Source: Xanthomonas campestris pv. phormiicola
GTDB lineage: Bacteria; Pseudomonadota; Gammaproteobacteria; Xanthomonadales; Xanthomonadaceae
NCBI GenBank assembly: GCA_025666215.1
Contig: CP102593.1
Span: 1,935,001 to 1,999,000 of the forward strand
Direction: 5' to 3'
Length of the DNA: 64,000 nt
Below the pieces are notes generated by a model that saw only the letters and a list, made by a program, of their open reading frames with translations, made no database searches and was not told where the DNA came from. This document shows positions 18,288 to 27,418 of this stretch, piece by piece (positions within the stretch are counted from its first letter, which is position 1; the number at the start of each line of letters is the position of its first letter). The position numbers and the translations under genes are program-made.

Positions 18288-19550
18288 TCAGCGCAATGCC
18301 GGCAGCAGTGCCTGCGGATCGCCGTCGTTGGGCGCGGCGGGAATTCCCAGCAGCCGGGTCAGCAGCGGATACACATCGACATTGTCGAACGGCGCCAGCG
18401 TGGCGCCCTGGCGGAACGCCGGGCCGCGCGCAATGAACACCGCGCGTGCATCGACGGCAGTGCCGGATCGTAGCCGTGCGAGCCGCGCAGGCCGGTTTGC
18501 GGTGTCTCCGCGGCCCGATCGGCCGGCAGAGCATCCCAGCCTTCGTGCATCTGGCACAAGATCGGCGGGACGCGCGGATTGCTGCCGTAGTGCCAGCGCG
18601 CCGGAAGCTCGGCCTTGCGCTAGCAGTCGTACTGCGGATGCGCGCCGAGCAGTTGGCTTCGACCCTGGCCTCCTGGCCGGAACGCGGCACGATGCCGACC
18701 GACTGGCCGTAGCTGACCACCTCGGCCTCTTGCATCGACACCATGTCCTCGACAATGACCACCTGCTGCGCCGGCACCGTCGCCATGCCGTGGTCGGAGA
18801 CCACGATCAGGTTGGTGCGATCCAGTTGCCCGCGCCGGGCCAGCCCGTCAAGCAGGCGGCCGATCGCCGCGTCGACCTGTTCGCGCGCGCGTACTGCGCC
18901 GATTGCGGGCCGAAGTCGTGGCCGGCCTCGTCGAGCTGCTCGAAATACAGGGTCAGCAGCTGCGGATGCGGCGCGCTGCGATCGTCCAGCCAGCCCATCA
19001 CCTGGTCGACCCGCGCGTTCGGCGCGACGTCTTTGTCAAAGGTCTGGCGGCGGCTCGGGCGCACCCCCTGGATCGCCGCTTTGCCGCCCGGCCAGGTCCA
19101 GCTCGCCGCGGGCAGGCCGGCCTTCTCGGCGCCGACCCAGATCGGTTCGCCGTCCCGCCAGCGGCCGTCGCCGACCGCGTCGCGATCGCTGACCCGGAAA
19201 GTGCCCAGCAGCGGGTCGTTCATGCTGTTGTGGACGATGTCGTGGTGGTCCGGACGCAGCCCGGTGACCAGGGTGTAGTGGTTGGGGAAGGTCAGCGACG
19301 GATACGACGGCGTCATCCATCGCGCACGCATGCCCTCGCGCGCCAGCAGGCTCAGGTTCGGCGCAATGCCGCGATCGAGCATGTCCGCGCGCAGCGCGTC
19401 GATCGAGATCAGCAGCAACGGTCGCTGCGCCTGGCTGGACGCTGCCTGCGTTGCGGTGGTCTTGGTAGTGGGAGAAGAGGGGGCGGAGGCGCAAGCGCCG
19501 AGCAGCAGCGCCGCGCAGGCGCTTGCCAGTCGTAGGGCGATGGAAGTCAT
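18288..19550 (-). pseudogene. exported nucleotide pyrophosphatase/phosphodiesterase, broken
   Basis: The first 220 codons from 19550 encode a lipoprotein signal (AALLLGACASAP) and the start of an alkaline phosphatase-fold domain: LLISIDALRADMLDRG, the nucleophile region in PSYPSLTFPNHYTLVTGLRPDHHD and EQLDEAGHDFGPQS. At about 18890 a CG-dinucleotide excess in TACGCGCGCGCGAAC shifts frame; the next frame gives NLIVVSDHGMATVP. A second shift follows near 18650, then TAG at about 18620 where PQYDCYRK is expected, and a third shift near 18460, after which the C-terminal VFIARGPAFRQG and LLTRLLGIPAAPNDGDP are readable. At least four lesions, so clearly dead. Confidence 0.87.
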
Positions 19551-19686
19551 CGGCGCATGATAGAGCGCGCATGGTGACTTGACGAAGATATGGGTAGAGC
19601 TCTGGTGTTGCTTGGTAGATTGGCTTGCCGAAGATCAAACGCTATTTTTGGCATGTGGCCGAAGCAATGACTGGCCGATCGGTCCA

Positions 19687-19714
19687 CACTTTCCCGGCAT
19701 TCGCCGGGAAAGTG
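19687..19714. terminator. 12-base perfect hairpin
   Basis: CACTTTCCCGGC-ATTC-GCCGGGAAAGTG, 22 bases past the end of the broken exported-protein gene. No T-run follows on either strand, so termination is only plausible. Confidence 0.5.
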
Positions 19715-19735
19715 CTGAGCAGTAGTACAGGCAAG

Positions 19736-20188
19736 CTAAAAGTCGCATCCTCCCGGTGGCACCAGCACAGTTGAAGTTCCGAATGCACAACGCTCCCAGG
19801 GCGGACTGCCCGGAGGCAGTTCAGGCGTCGATGGCTGTTGGCCGTTACCTCCTCCATTACCTCCACCATGGCTGGTCTGTGGGGTGGGGTCGCTTCCCAG
19901 GAAGAGGTTGCTGTCTGTCCGAGTATAATTTGCGCAATAGGATGCGTTGCAGATGATGAATCGATCTCCTGTCATCCTGCGAAAATAAGTTTGCTGCGAC
20001 AGGCTGCCGTCAATGCTTTGCAGAAAAGCGGCGGTTCCTACATCGGGTCCTGGAGTTTGTATCGTGCATGTTGGGCAGTGATAGGGGCCGTAGACGCCGG
20101 GTACGTCGTGAATGTCATCACCCGCGAAGGCTATGCCGGCCATGGCTAGTGTCGTGATGACTGCTGCCTATCCAATCTTCATATCCAT
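19736..20188 (-). pseudogene. small Cys-containing exported protein with an amber codon in its signal peptide
   Basis: The frame from 20188 reads MDMKIG, then TAG at 20168-20170, then AAVITTLAMAGIAFAGDD, which together look like one signal peptide with a stop inside it. The mature part of about 130 residues has Cys pairs (YHCPTCT, ICNASYCANY), a Gly/Asn linker GGGNGGGNGQQPS and a Pro-rich tail ending VPPGGCDF. I do not recognise the family. If the ATG at 20143 is used the signal would be just MAGIAFA. Base use is AT-richer than the flanks. It lies downstream of another exported unknown on the same strand. Confidence 0.6.
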
Positions 20189-20206
20189 TGAGTCGCTATC
20201 CCTAAT

Positions 20207-21079
20207 TTAGTTTTTGCAGCAACTTGAGTAAATATTATGGGCCATTGCTTCGGCTTTTTCTGAAGCTTCAGGATTAAGCCGATCTTTCAATATCGCAACT
20301 TCTTTGTGGCTGAATATCTCGGGCATGGCAAGTTGCGCTGCGCGTTTATAGGCGTAAGCTCGAAGTGGGTCTTCGCTCATTAGGCTGCTGCCGCTGTACA
20401 TGCCGGATAAGGCGATCATTGCATCAACGCTGCCAGCGGCAACAAGACTGTTTAAATAGGAGAGGCTTCTGGATTTGTACTCAATGACCTTTTCTGGATT
20501 CTTCAGCGCTTCTTCGCGGTTGCCAATAATGGCTTCCGAGTCGGTTGCATAAAGCAACTGTGCTTCGGGCAGTCCTGCTGCAGCTGCTTGCGCAAGTTGC
20601 CGCCCACGCTGTGCGAGGATATCCTTGCTTCCTTCGCAATCGAAGCGGCGCTGTCTAAGCGACTCGAATACTGCTCGCTCATCAATGCCTGCTTCCTTGT
20701 ATGCAAGTAATTGCGATTCATTGACGCTCATGCTGGCAAGGCTAATGCATGGAGAAAGCTTTTCGTAGATGGTCAGGGCGGCCCTGGCGTCGCCCTTGTC
20801 AGCAAGCGGTAGCAATTGCTGCACTACAGCGGCTGCATTGCCCTTGGGGACTGTAACTCGGTCGGCTTCCTGAAGGAGATGGTGGGTCTTCCGTTTCTGT
20901 GGGTTCGGCGCGGACCCAGTTGCTTGCCCCAATGCTTGCGCGTCTTTATCAGTGGTGCTGTCTTGATGTCGGGGTGTCATGCCTGAGCTGTTGCGGTTTT
21001 CACTATAGAACCAGGCGCTGATGCCGAGAGCTGCACCGCAGGCTAGCAATGCACATGTCATGTATTTCATCTTTCCCAT
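20207..21079 (-). CDS. membrane-anchored protein with Sel1/TPR-like helices, unknown function
   Basis: About 290 residues from the ATG at 21079, which has AAGGAAG six bases before it. One N-terminal membrane segment (YMTCALLACGAALGISAWFY), a polar linker, then helical repeats with Sel1-like spacing: AAAGLPEAQLLYATD, AAGSVDAMIALSGMYSG, SEDPLRAYAYKRAAQLA. It ends CCKN. The body is therefore probably periplasmic. Base composition is AT-richer than the surrounding genome. It is 18 bases upstream of the small Cys-protein gene and likely co-transcribed. No function assigned. Confidence 0.8.
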   Translation of the reverse strand: MGKMKYMTCALLACGAALGISAWFYSENRNSSGMTPRHQDSTTDKDAQALGQATGSAPNPQKRKTHHLLQEADRVTVPKGNAAAVVQQLLPLADKGDARAALTIYEKLSPCISLASMSVNESQLLAYKEAGIDERAVFESLRQRRFDCEGSKDILAQRGRQLAQAAAAGLPEAQLLYATDSEAIIGNREEALKNPEKVIEYKSRSLSYLNSLVAAGSVDAMIALSGMYSGSSLMSEDPLRAYAYKRAAQLAMPEIFSHKEVAILKDRLNPEASEKAEAMAHNIYSSCCKN

Positions 21080-21422
21080 TCTGCTTCCTTGTCTAAATTT
21101 TAGATGCGCAAATGCGGCCAATCAGCTGATTGGAACGGTTGCTTTGTGTCGTTTGTGAGGGGCGCAATTAATGATGTTAAGAATTCCGTTCCATCTCGGG
21201 TCTACGAGGTGGAACTGTCAGGCTATTTTGATGCTTGCTGACAGTTGGGAGCGACGGGCTAGCTAGTGATAAAGATAGCTTGCTTGCTGTGTTGAGCATG
21301 ATCGCGCATGCGTTTTGAGTCAAGCGCGATCTTTCTAGCGTTTGATACGAATGTATGTGGGCACTCTCGTTCGAAAGAGTTGTCGCTAGCCGGCCATTAC
21401 TGGTGGTGGCGTCGTGGGCCTG
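21080..21422. other. AT-richer gene-free spacer with hairpin
   Basis: 343 bases without a convincing gene. It holds an 11-base stem GTTCCATCTCG / CGAGGTGGAAC (21188-21215, one G-T pair) with loop GGTCTA. It marks the right end of the AT-rich islet 19.56-21.42 kb; composition returns to normal at the ogt gene. Confidence 0.55.
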
Positions 21423-21929
21423 TCATTTTTCACTGCACCGCTCCACCTCGCGCCGCTCCAACGCCAGCAGCGCGGCCTTGGTCGGCAGGCCGCCGCCGAA
21501 GCCGGTCAGGGTGCCGTTGGCGCCGATCACCCGGTGGCAGGGCAGCACGATCGGCAGCGGATTGCGGCCGTTGGCGGCGCCGACCGCGCGTACCGCGCGT
21601 GGCTGCTCGATATGCCGCGCCAGCTGCGCGTAGCTCCAGGTCGCGCCGAACGGAATCTGCGCCAGCGCCTGCCACACGCGGCACTGGAAGGCGGTGCCGC
21701 GCGGCGCCAGCGGCAGGTCGAAGCGGCTGCGTTCGCCGGCGAAATACGCCAGCAACTGCTCGCGCGCTGCGCGCACCGGTGCCGCGTCGCGGATCCAGTC
21801 GGCACGGCCGCGCGCGTCGTAGCGGTTCTCCGGGAACAGGATGTGGCGCACGCCGTCGTCGCCGACGGCCACGGTCAGCTCGCCGATCGGGGTGGCGAAG
21901 GCGTCGTAGTACAGGCGTTGCTCAATCAT
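21423..21929 (-). CDS. ogt: methylated-DNA--protein-cysteine S-methyltransferase (Ogt)
   Basis: About 168 residues. The acceptor Cys is C131 in PIVLPCHRVIG, with the RAVGAANGRNP binding-wing motif before it and the helical YAQLARHIEQPRAV segment. It repairs O6-alkylguanine by suicidal alkyl transfer. The ATG at 21929 lies inside the last codons of the upstream ada-alkA gene (8-base overlap), so the two are translated together. Complementary roles: Ada-AlkA handles phosphotriesters and N-alkyl adducts, Ogt the O-alkyl ones. Confidence 0.94.
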   Translation of the reverse strand: MIEQRLYYDAFATPIGELTVAVGDDGVRHILFPENRYDARGRADWIRDAAPVRAAREQLLAYFAGERSRFDLPLAPRGTAFQCRVWQALAQIPFGATWSYAQLARHIEQPRAVRAVGAANGRNPLPIVLPCHRVIGANGTLTGFGGGLPTKAALLALERREVERCSEK

Positions 21930-23397
21930 CGGGAGTCTCCTCGGGTGGATCGCCGGCCAGATGCCACAGGTGCAGCACGGCATAGGCGCGCCATGGCCGC
22001 CAGGCCTGCGCGCGGGCGTCGGTGGCGCGTTCGCTCAGGCGCGCGCCGTCGGCGCCGAGCATGCGTTGCAGGACCAGGTCGCCGGCCGGGAACGCATCGG
22101 GCTGACCGAGCGCACGCAGCGCGATGTAGTGCGCGGTCCAGGCGCCGATGCCGGGCAGGGCGGTGGCGCGTGCGACGAAGTCGGACAGGCGCTGGCCGGC
22201 GCGGAACGGCAGGCGTCCGTCCACCACCGCCGCGGCCAGCGCGCGGATCGTGGCGGCGCGCGAGCGCGGCAGGCCGATCGCCTCCAGCGGCGCGTCCAGC
22301 AGGTCCTGCGGCGCCGGGAACGCGCGGTCCAGGCCGGACGGCTGGCCGGGCCGCTGCGCGCCGTGGCGCTCGACCAGGCGCGCGGCCAGGGTCGCCGCGC
22401 CGGCCACGCTGACCTGCTGGCCGAGCACCGCGCGCACCGCCACTTCGAAGCCGTCCCAGCCGCCGGGCACGCGCAGTCCCGGGCGCCGCGCGATCGCGCG
22501 CGCCAGCAGCGGCTCGGTGCCGAGCGTGGCGTGCACGGCGCGCAGGTCGGCATCCAGGTCGAAGATGCGGCGCACCCGCCGCACGATGTCGGGAATCGCG
22601 CGCGGATCGGCCGCGGCGATCTGCAGGCGCAATTCGTGGCGCTGCGGATCGGCCTCGACGCGGATCCTGGTGGAGGCGTCGAGCGGGCCCAGCACGCGCT
22701 CGTAGCTGGCCTCGCCGATGCGCTCGATGCCGGGGATCGCGCGCTTGCGCAGGAACGCCAGCATGGCTGCGAAATCCAGCGGCGGGCGGTAGCCCAGGCG
22801 CAGCAGCAGGTCGCCGCCGGGCACCGCGGCGCGCTGTTTGCGGATCGCCGACGGCGGCATGCCGCAGCCCTCCAGGAACGCGGTGTTGAAGCGCCTCAGG
22901 CTGTTGAAACCGGCTGCCAGCGCCACCTGGGTGATCGGCAGCGCGGTCTCGGTCAGCAATTGCTTGGCCAGCAGCAGGCGCCGCGTCGCATGCACCGCGG
23001 CCGGGGTGGCGCCGAGCTGGGCGACGAACACGCGCTGCAACTGGCGCGCGCTGAGCCCGACGTCGGCGGCGAGCCGTTCGACGCTGGCGTCCTGCAGCGC
23101 GCCCTCGGCGATCAGCGCCAGCGCACGCTGCACCGATTCCTCGCCCAGGTGCTGCTGCGCTTCCGGCGACAGTTCCGGCCGGCAGCGCAGGCACGGACGG
23201 TAGCCGGCCGCGGCGGCGGCGGCGGCGCTGGGGTAGTAGCGCACGTTGCTGCGCTTGGGCGGGGGCGCCGGGCACACCGGCCGGCAGTAGATGCCGGTGC
23301 TGCGCACGGCGGTGAAGAACACCCCGTCGAAGCGCGCATCGCGGGACTGGCGGGCGCGGTCGTAGAGGTCGTGGTCGTCGGGCGTGGTGTGCGGCAT
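21922..23397 (-). CDS. Ada regulator / AlkA 3-methyladenine glycosylase fusion
   Basis: About 491 residues, three modules. Residues 1-75: Ada zinc domain with Cys38, Cys42, Cys69 and Cys72 (GIYCRPVC, PCLRC), where Cys38 accepts methyl groups from phosphotriesters. Residues 85-190: AraC-type HTH (LSARQLQRVFVAQLGATPAA, ITQVALAAGFNSLRRFNTAF). Residues 195-490: AlkA fold with the helix-hairpin-helix ATALPGIGAWTAHYIALRAL and catalytic Asp in AFPAGD. The Ada methyltransferase C-domain is absent and is supplied by the overlapping ogt gene. A known arrangement in Actinobacteria and some Proteobacteria. Confidence 0.95.
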   Translation of the reverse strand: MPHTTPDDHDLYDRARQSRDARFDGVFFTAVRSTGIYCRPVCPAPPPKRSNVRYYPSAAAAAAAGYRPCLRCRPELSPEAQQHLGEESVQRALALIAEGALQDASVERLAADVGLSARQLQRVFVAQLGATPAAVHATRRLLLAKQLLTETALPITQVALAAGFNSLRRFNTAFLEGCGMPPSAIRKQRAAVPGGDLLLRLGYRPPLDFAAMLAFLRKRAIPGIERIGEASYERVLGPLDASTRIRVEADPQRHELRLQIAAADPRAIPDIVRRVRRIFDLDADLRAVHATLGTEPLLARAIARRPGLRVPGGWDGFEVAVRAVLGQQVSVAGAATLAARLVERHGAQRPGQPSGLDRAFPAPQDLLDAPLEAIGLPRSRAATIRALAAAVVDGRLPFRAGQRLSDFVARATALPGIGAWTAHYIALRALGQPDAFPAGDLVLQRMLGADGARLSERATDARAQAWRPWRAYAVLHLWHLAGDPPEETPDD

Positions 23398-23588
23398 GCG
23401 GCCAGTCTAGTCCGCGCCGATGCGCCGGACTGGCCGTTTTCGGACATGGATGCATCGGCCCCGGCGTGGTCCGCACAGACGCCGCTGTCGCGGGATGCCG
23501 GCGGTTTAGATGCAGTTGGGAACTGACTGCGTATCGGCACTAGACTAGCGACGCGCACGTTCCAAAGCGTCGTCTCTTCACTTCGCGG

Positions 23589-24680
23589 ATGCCCTGCTTG
23601 CTTCTTCCGTCCAAAACCTGGTGGCTGTCGTTGTGCTGCGTTGGCCTGTTGTCGTGCCAGCAGGGCGCGCCGTCCACCGGCAAGACCGTGGCCGACAGCC
23701 CGCCCGGCGACGGCGAGCACATGGTCTCGGTGGGGGCGCCGCCGCCGTCCGCGCCGCCACCTGCCGCCAGGCCGAAACCGGCCAATGACGCCGATACCGA
23801 CCTGTGGGACGCGGCCGCGCTGGAGAACGGCGAGGCCTTCGTCAGCTGCGATACCGACTACGCGGCCGAGGCCGGCGACGGCGAGGCGCTGGCCGGGCTG
23901 GACCGGCCGACGGTCGAGGCGGCGTTGGCGCCGTGCCGCGAGCGCGGCCTGCTGCGGGTGCGCTACGAAGGCAAGATCAACGCCGGCTTCGCCGCGATGG
24001 TGCGGCGCCTGGCCGAGGTCGCCAAGCGCGCCGGCATCGGCAAGCGCGTGCTGGACCTGGATTCCAGCGGCGGCCAGGTCGAGGCGGCGATCCGCGCCGG
24101 CGATGCGATCGGCGAATCCGGCTGGACCATCTGGGTGCGCGAGGGCTCGATCTGCCACAGCGCCTGCGTGTTCGTGCTCGCCGCCGGCGACAATCGGCTG
24201 ATCTCCGGCAAGGTCGGCATCCACCGCATGATGCGGATCAGCTCCACCGCGACCTCGCGCGCCGAACTCAACCGCGAACTGCAGGAGGTCTACGGCAACG
24301 TCAAGGACTACCTGGAGCGCAACGGCGTGGCGGTGGCGGTGGCCGACCTGATGATGACCGTGCCCAATCGCAGCCTGCGCCTGCTCAGCAACGACGAACT
24401 CAAGCAGTACGGGCTGGACGGGACCAACGCGGTGCAGGACGACCTGGAGCGGATCAAGCAGCTGCGCAAGTGCGGCGACGATTTCGTGCGGCGCAAGGAC
24501 GCATTCCTGATCGCCTTCGACCACGAGTGCAAGGCCAAGGGCGTGGACCTGGAGACGCTGACCGCCTGCGGCCAGGCGCTGAAGCAGCGTTTCGGCTTCC
24601 CCGACCAGGCCTGCCCGGCGGAGAGCCCGCTGTCGGAAATCGACGTGGCCACGCTGCCGCTGGCCTCGCCCGGCGCCTGA
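23589..24680 (+). CDS. ClpP/crotonase-fold periplasmic lipoprotein (COG3904-like)
   Basis: About 363 residues. Lipobox LLSC with Cys23, then a Pro-rich linker to about residue 65. The ClpP-type fold follows: oxyanion loop DLDSSGGQVEAA (Gly161-Gly162), then ICHSACVFVLAAG with the candidate nucleophile Ser191, and KVGIHRMM with His212. This matches the layout of ClpP-like periplasmic proteins of unknown substrate. The C-terminal 100 residues have four Cys that could pair. No close partner gene; the next gene is a small membrane protein 87 bases downstream. Confidence 0.8.
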   Translation: MPCLLLPSKTWWLSLCCVGLLSCQQGAPSTGKTVADSPPGDGEHMVSVGAPPPSAPPPAARPKPANDADTDLWDAAALENGEAFVSCDTDYAAEAGDGEALAGLDRPTVEAALAPCRERGLLRVRYEGKINAGFAAMVRRLAEVAKRAGIGKRVLDLDSSGGQVEAAIRAGDAIGESGWTIWVREGSICHSACVFVLAAGDNRLISGKVGIHRMMRISSTATSRAELNRELQEVYGNVKDYLERNGVAVAVADLMMTVPNRSLRLLSNDELKQYGLDGTNAVQDDLERIKQLRKCGDDFVRRKDAFLIAFDHECKAKGVDLETLTACGQALKQRFGFPDQACPAESPLSEIDVATLPLASPGA

Positions 24681-24767
24681 ATGCCTGCTGGGCCTGGTTT
24701 CCGGCGTTCACGTCCCAGGCACCGCGGCGGCGCTAGCGTCCGCGCCATCCACTTCGGGAGCGGGCAC

Positions 24768-25028
24768 ATGGCGATCGGAACCAGGCTGATGGTGCGGCTC
24801 TACCTGCCGCCGGCGTTGCTGGTGCTGGGCGGCTTCCTGGTCGCCGAACTGCTACTGCGCTTCGCCAGCGGCACGCATGCGCAGACCCTGGCGCGCATCG
24901 CCTCGCTGCTGAGCCTGGCCGGCCTGCTGGGCGGCACCGCGTGGGCCTTGGGCGTCAGCTGGCATGCCTGGCACCGGCAGCGCTATGCGGTGCCGGTGAC
25001 CGCGACCGCGCCGGGCGAGGAGCCATGA
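24768..25028 (+). CDS. small two-segment membrane protein, unknown
   Basis: About 86 residues with two hydrophobic segments (YLPPALLVLGGFLVAELLL and IASLLSLAGLLGGTAWALGV). The ATG at 24768 follows GGGAG by seven bases. Basic cytosolic tail WHAWHRQRYAVP. I do not recognise a family. It lies between the ClpP-like lipoprotein gene and the DUF4019 gene, all on the plus strand with short gaps. Confidence 0.65.
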   Translation: MAIGTRLMVRLYLPPALLVLGGFLVAELLLRFASGTHAQTLARIASLLSLAGLLGGTAWALGVSWHAWHRQRYAVPVTATAPGEEP

Positions 25029-25096
25029 GCGTCGCTGCGCAGGCGCGCGTGGCCGGCGTAGACTGCGGCCCCCGCCGTCACCGCGCTGCCTGAGCG

Positions 25097-25657
25097 ATGC
25101 CCATGCCGTTGTCACCTCGCCTGTTCCCCGCGTTGCTGGGCGCTGCCGTGTTCGCTGCGGCGGCGCAGACCGCACCGACGCAGAGCGTCCCCGCGCAGTC
25201 CGCGCCGGCCGAGCCAGCGGCGCCCAAGCCCGCCGCCGCCAAACCCGCCGCGGCCAAGCGTGCCGATCCTGCCGCGCCGGGACCGCTGTCCAAGCAGGAT
25301 GCGCAGATGGCGCAGGCCGGCCTGCGCGCCGCGCAGCTGGTCGACGCCGGACGCAGCGGCGAGCTGTGGGATGGCGCATCCGCGGTGGCCAAGAAGGCCG
25401 TCGCGCGCGATGTGTTCGTGCGCCAGGTCGATGCCAGCCGCGCCCGGCTCGGCGCGCTGCTCGGCCGCGGCGTGGCCAGCGTGGCGCGGGTGCAGTACGC
25501 GGCGGGCTCGCAGGTGCCGCCCGGGGTCTACGTCAACATCAGTTTCCCCAGCCGGTTCGCCAATGCGCCGCAACCGGTGCGCGAGCTGGTCTCGCTGCGC
25601 CTGGACGAGGACAAGACCTGGCGCCTGGTCGGCTACCACGTCGGCCCGCCGAACTGA
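25097..25657 (+). CDS. exported DUF4019-type protein
   Basis: About 186 residues. Signal peptide LFPALLGAAVFAAAAQ, an Ala/Pro-rich linker with AAPKPAAAKPAAAKR, then a domain of about 120 residues resembling DUF4019 (QLVDAGRSGELWDGASAVAK, FVRQVDASRARLGALLGR, SLRLDEDKTWRLVGYHV). Function unknown; members are periplasmic and often near stress genes. The ATG at 25103 is an alternative start. Confidence 0.75.
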   Translation: MPMPLSPRLFPALLGAAVFAAAAQTAPTQSVPAQSAPAEPAAPKPAAAKPAAAKRADPAAPGPLSKQDAQMAQAGLRAAQLVDAGRSGELWDGASAVAKKAVARDVFVRQVDASRARLGALLGRGVASVARVQYAAGSQVPPGVYVNISFPSRFANAPQPVRELVSLRLDEDKTWRLVGYHVGPPN

Positions 25658-25704
25658 CGCGCACGCGCGTCGCTCCCTGATTTTCGCAACTGTCCGAGGT
25701 GTCG

Positions 25705-26094
25705 ATGAGTATCGAAATCCGCATGCTGGCCTGGGCGATCCTGCTCGGGATCGTGCAACTGCTGCTGGCCGCGGCGTTCGTCACCGCGCAGCGCGGCCTG
25801 AAGTGGAATGCCGGTGCGCGCGACGCGTCGTTGCCGCCGCCCGGCGGCGTGGCCGGGCGCCTGGACCGCGCGCTGCGCAACTTCCTGGAGACCTTCCCGT
25901 TCTTCGCCGCCGCGGCGCTGGCGGTGGTGGCGATGGGCAAGGGCAGCGCGCATACCGCGCTGGCGGCGCAGCTGTATTTCTGGGCGCGGCTGGCCTATGT
26001 GCCGTTGTACGCGGCGGGCGTGCCCTACCTGCGCAGCCTGGTGTGGGTGGTGTCGCTGTGGTCGCTCCTGCAGATGGTGTGGGCGCTGGTCTGA
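25705..26094 (+). CDS. MAPEG-family membrane protein
   Basis: About 129 residues, four membrane segments. The MAPEG pattern is present: RxxxN-like ALRNFLETFPFFAAAALAVV and a second motif QLYFWARLAYVPLYAAGVPYLR. Eukaryotic MAPEG proteins are glutathione-dependent membrane enzymes; bacterial relatives are mostly uncharacterised. The ATG at 25705 is chosen because GAGG lies six bases before it; a GTG at 25699 is in frame. Confidence 0.85.
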   Translation: MSIEIRMLAWAILLGIVQLLLAAAFVTAQRGLKWNAGARDASLPPPGGVAGRLDRALRNFLETFPFFAAAALAVVAMGKGSAHTALAAQLYFWARLAYVPLYAAGVPYLRSLVWVVSLWSLLQMVWALV

Positions 26095-26230
26095 GGCTGC
26101 GCGCGTAGCATTGCCGCAGCGGGCGCCCGAAAGGCGCGATGCTGCGACCGTTTGCCGCAGCGCTGATCCAGATCAATGCCGCGCGCCGCGGCGGGTTTAT
26201 GCTGGCTGCGTCTTGGACAGGAGCGCAGCG

Positions 26231-27418
26231 ATGCATGTGGATATCGCCATTGTCGGTGCCGGCCCCGCGGGCCTGTGTTTCGCCCGGTCGCTGGCCGGTA
26301 GCGGCCTGTCGCTGGCGCTGATCGAGCCGCAGCCGCGCGCGGCCCTGGCCGAGGCCGCCTTCGATGGCCGCGAGATCGCGCTGACCCACGCCTCGCGCAG
26401 CTTGCTCGAGCAACTGGACCTGTGGTCGCGGATCGATCCGGACGCGATCGCGCCGCTGCGCGATGCGCGGGTGATGAACGGCTCCTCGCCATTCGCGCTG
26501 ACCTTCGCCGCCAGCCAGGACCGCCGCGGCGACCTGGGCTGGCTGGTGCCCAACCACCTGATCCGCCGCGCCGCGTTCGCCGCGGTGCAGGCGCAGTCGG
26601 GCTTGACCCTGCTCGACGGCGTCTCGGTGCAGGCGCTGCGCAGCGACGACAGCCAGGCGCAGCTGCGCCTGTCCAATGGCCAGGCGCTGACCGCGCGCCT
26701 GGTGGTGGCGGCCGACAGCCGTTTCTCGACGACCCGGCGCATGCTCGGCATCGGTGCGCAGATGCGCGATTTCGGCCGCAGCATGCTGGTGTGCCGGGTC
26801 AGCCACGAACGCCCGCACCATCACACCGCCTGGGAGTGGTTCGGCTACGGCCAGACCCTGGCGCTGCTGCCGCTGCACGGCAACCAGGCCTCGGCGGTGC
26901 TGACCCTGGCGCCGGATCGCGCGCAGGCGCTGCTGGACATGGATGAGGCCGCGCTGGGCGCCGAGATCAGCGCCCGCTTCGAGCACCGGCTCGGCGCGAT
27001 GACGCCGATCGTGCGGCCGCAGGTGTATCCGCTGGTCGCGGTGTACGCGCGACGTTTCGTCGGCAAGCGCTACGCACTGATCGGCGATGCCGCGGTGGGC
27101 ATGCACCCGGTGACCGCACACGGTTTCAATTTCGGCCTGCAGAGCCAGGCGCGGCTGGCGCGCGCGCTGCACGCGGCGGCGGCGCAGGGCCGCGACATCG
27201 CCGCGCCGGCGCTGCTGGCCGGCTACGAGCGCGGCCACCGCCTGGCCACGCGCCCGCTGTACGAGGCGACCAACGCGATCGCCGCGCTGTACACCGACGA
27301 CCGCCTGCCGGCGCGCGCGCTGCGCAACGCGGCGCTGCGCGTGGCCGACCGGGTGGCGCCGTTCAAGCGCGCGATCGCCGCGCACCTGACCCAGCGCGGT
27401 GCGGTGGGTGCGCGCTGA
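26231..27418 (+). CDS. ubiM: UbiH/UbiM-family FAD monooxygenase (ubiquinone ring hydroxylase)
   Basis: About 395 residues. FAD-binding GxGxxG in AIVGAGPAGLCFARSL at the N terminus, the DG motif DSRFSTTRRMLG, and the second FAD motif YALIGDAAVGMHPVTAHGFN near residue 285. The MHPVTAHGFNFGL form is what I recall for UbiM, which hydroxylates the ubiquinone precursor ring. Single gene, 136 bases after the MAPEG gene. Membership in the Ubi hydroxylase family is firm; which ring position it modifies is inferred. Confidence 0.85.
   Translation: MHVDIAIVGAGPAGLCFARSLAGSGLSLALIEPQPRAALAEAAFDGREIALTHASRSLLEQLDLWSRIDPDAIAPLRDARVMNGSSPFALTFAASQDRRGDLGWLVPNHLIRRAAFAAVQAQSGLTLLDGVSVQALRSDDSQAQLRLSNGQALTARLVVAADSRFSTTRRMLGIGAQMRDFGRSMLVCRVSHERPHHHTAWEWFGYGQTLALLPLHGNQASAVLTLAPDRAQALLDMDEAALGAEISARFEHRLGAMTPIVRPQVYPLVAVYARRFVGKRYALIGDAAVGMHPVTAHGFNFGLQSQARLARALHAAAAQGRDIAAPALLAGYERGHRLATRPLYEATNAIAALYTDDRLPARALRNAALRVADRVAPFKRAIAAHLTQRGAVGAR

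Noticed and set aside
21188..21215. A tRNA fragment or attachment site at the edge of the AT-rich islet.
   Set aside because: The hairpin has no T-loop or anticodon features and no matching direct repeat was found at the other edge.
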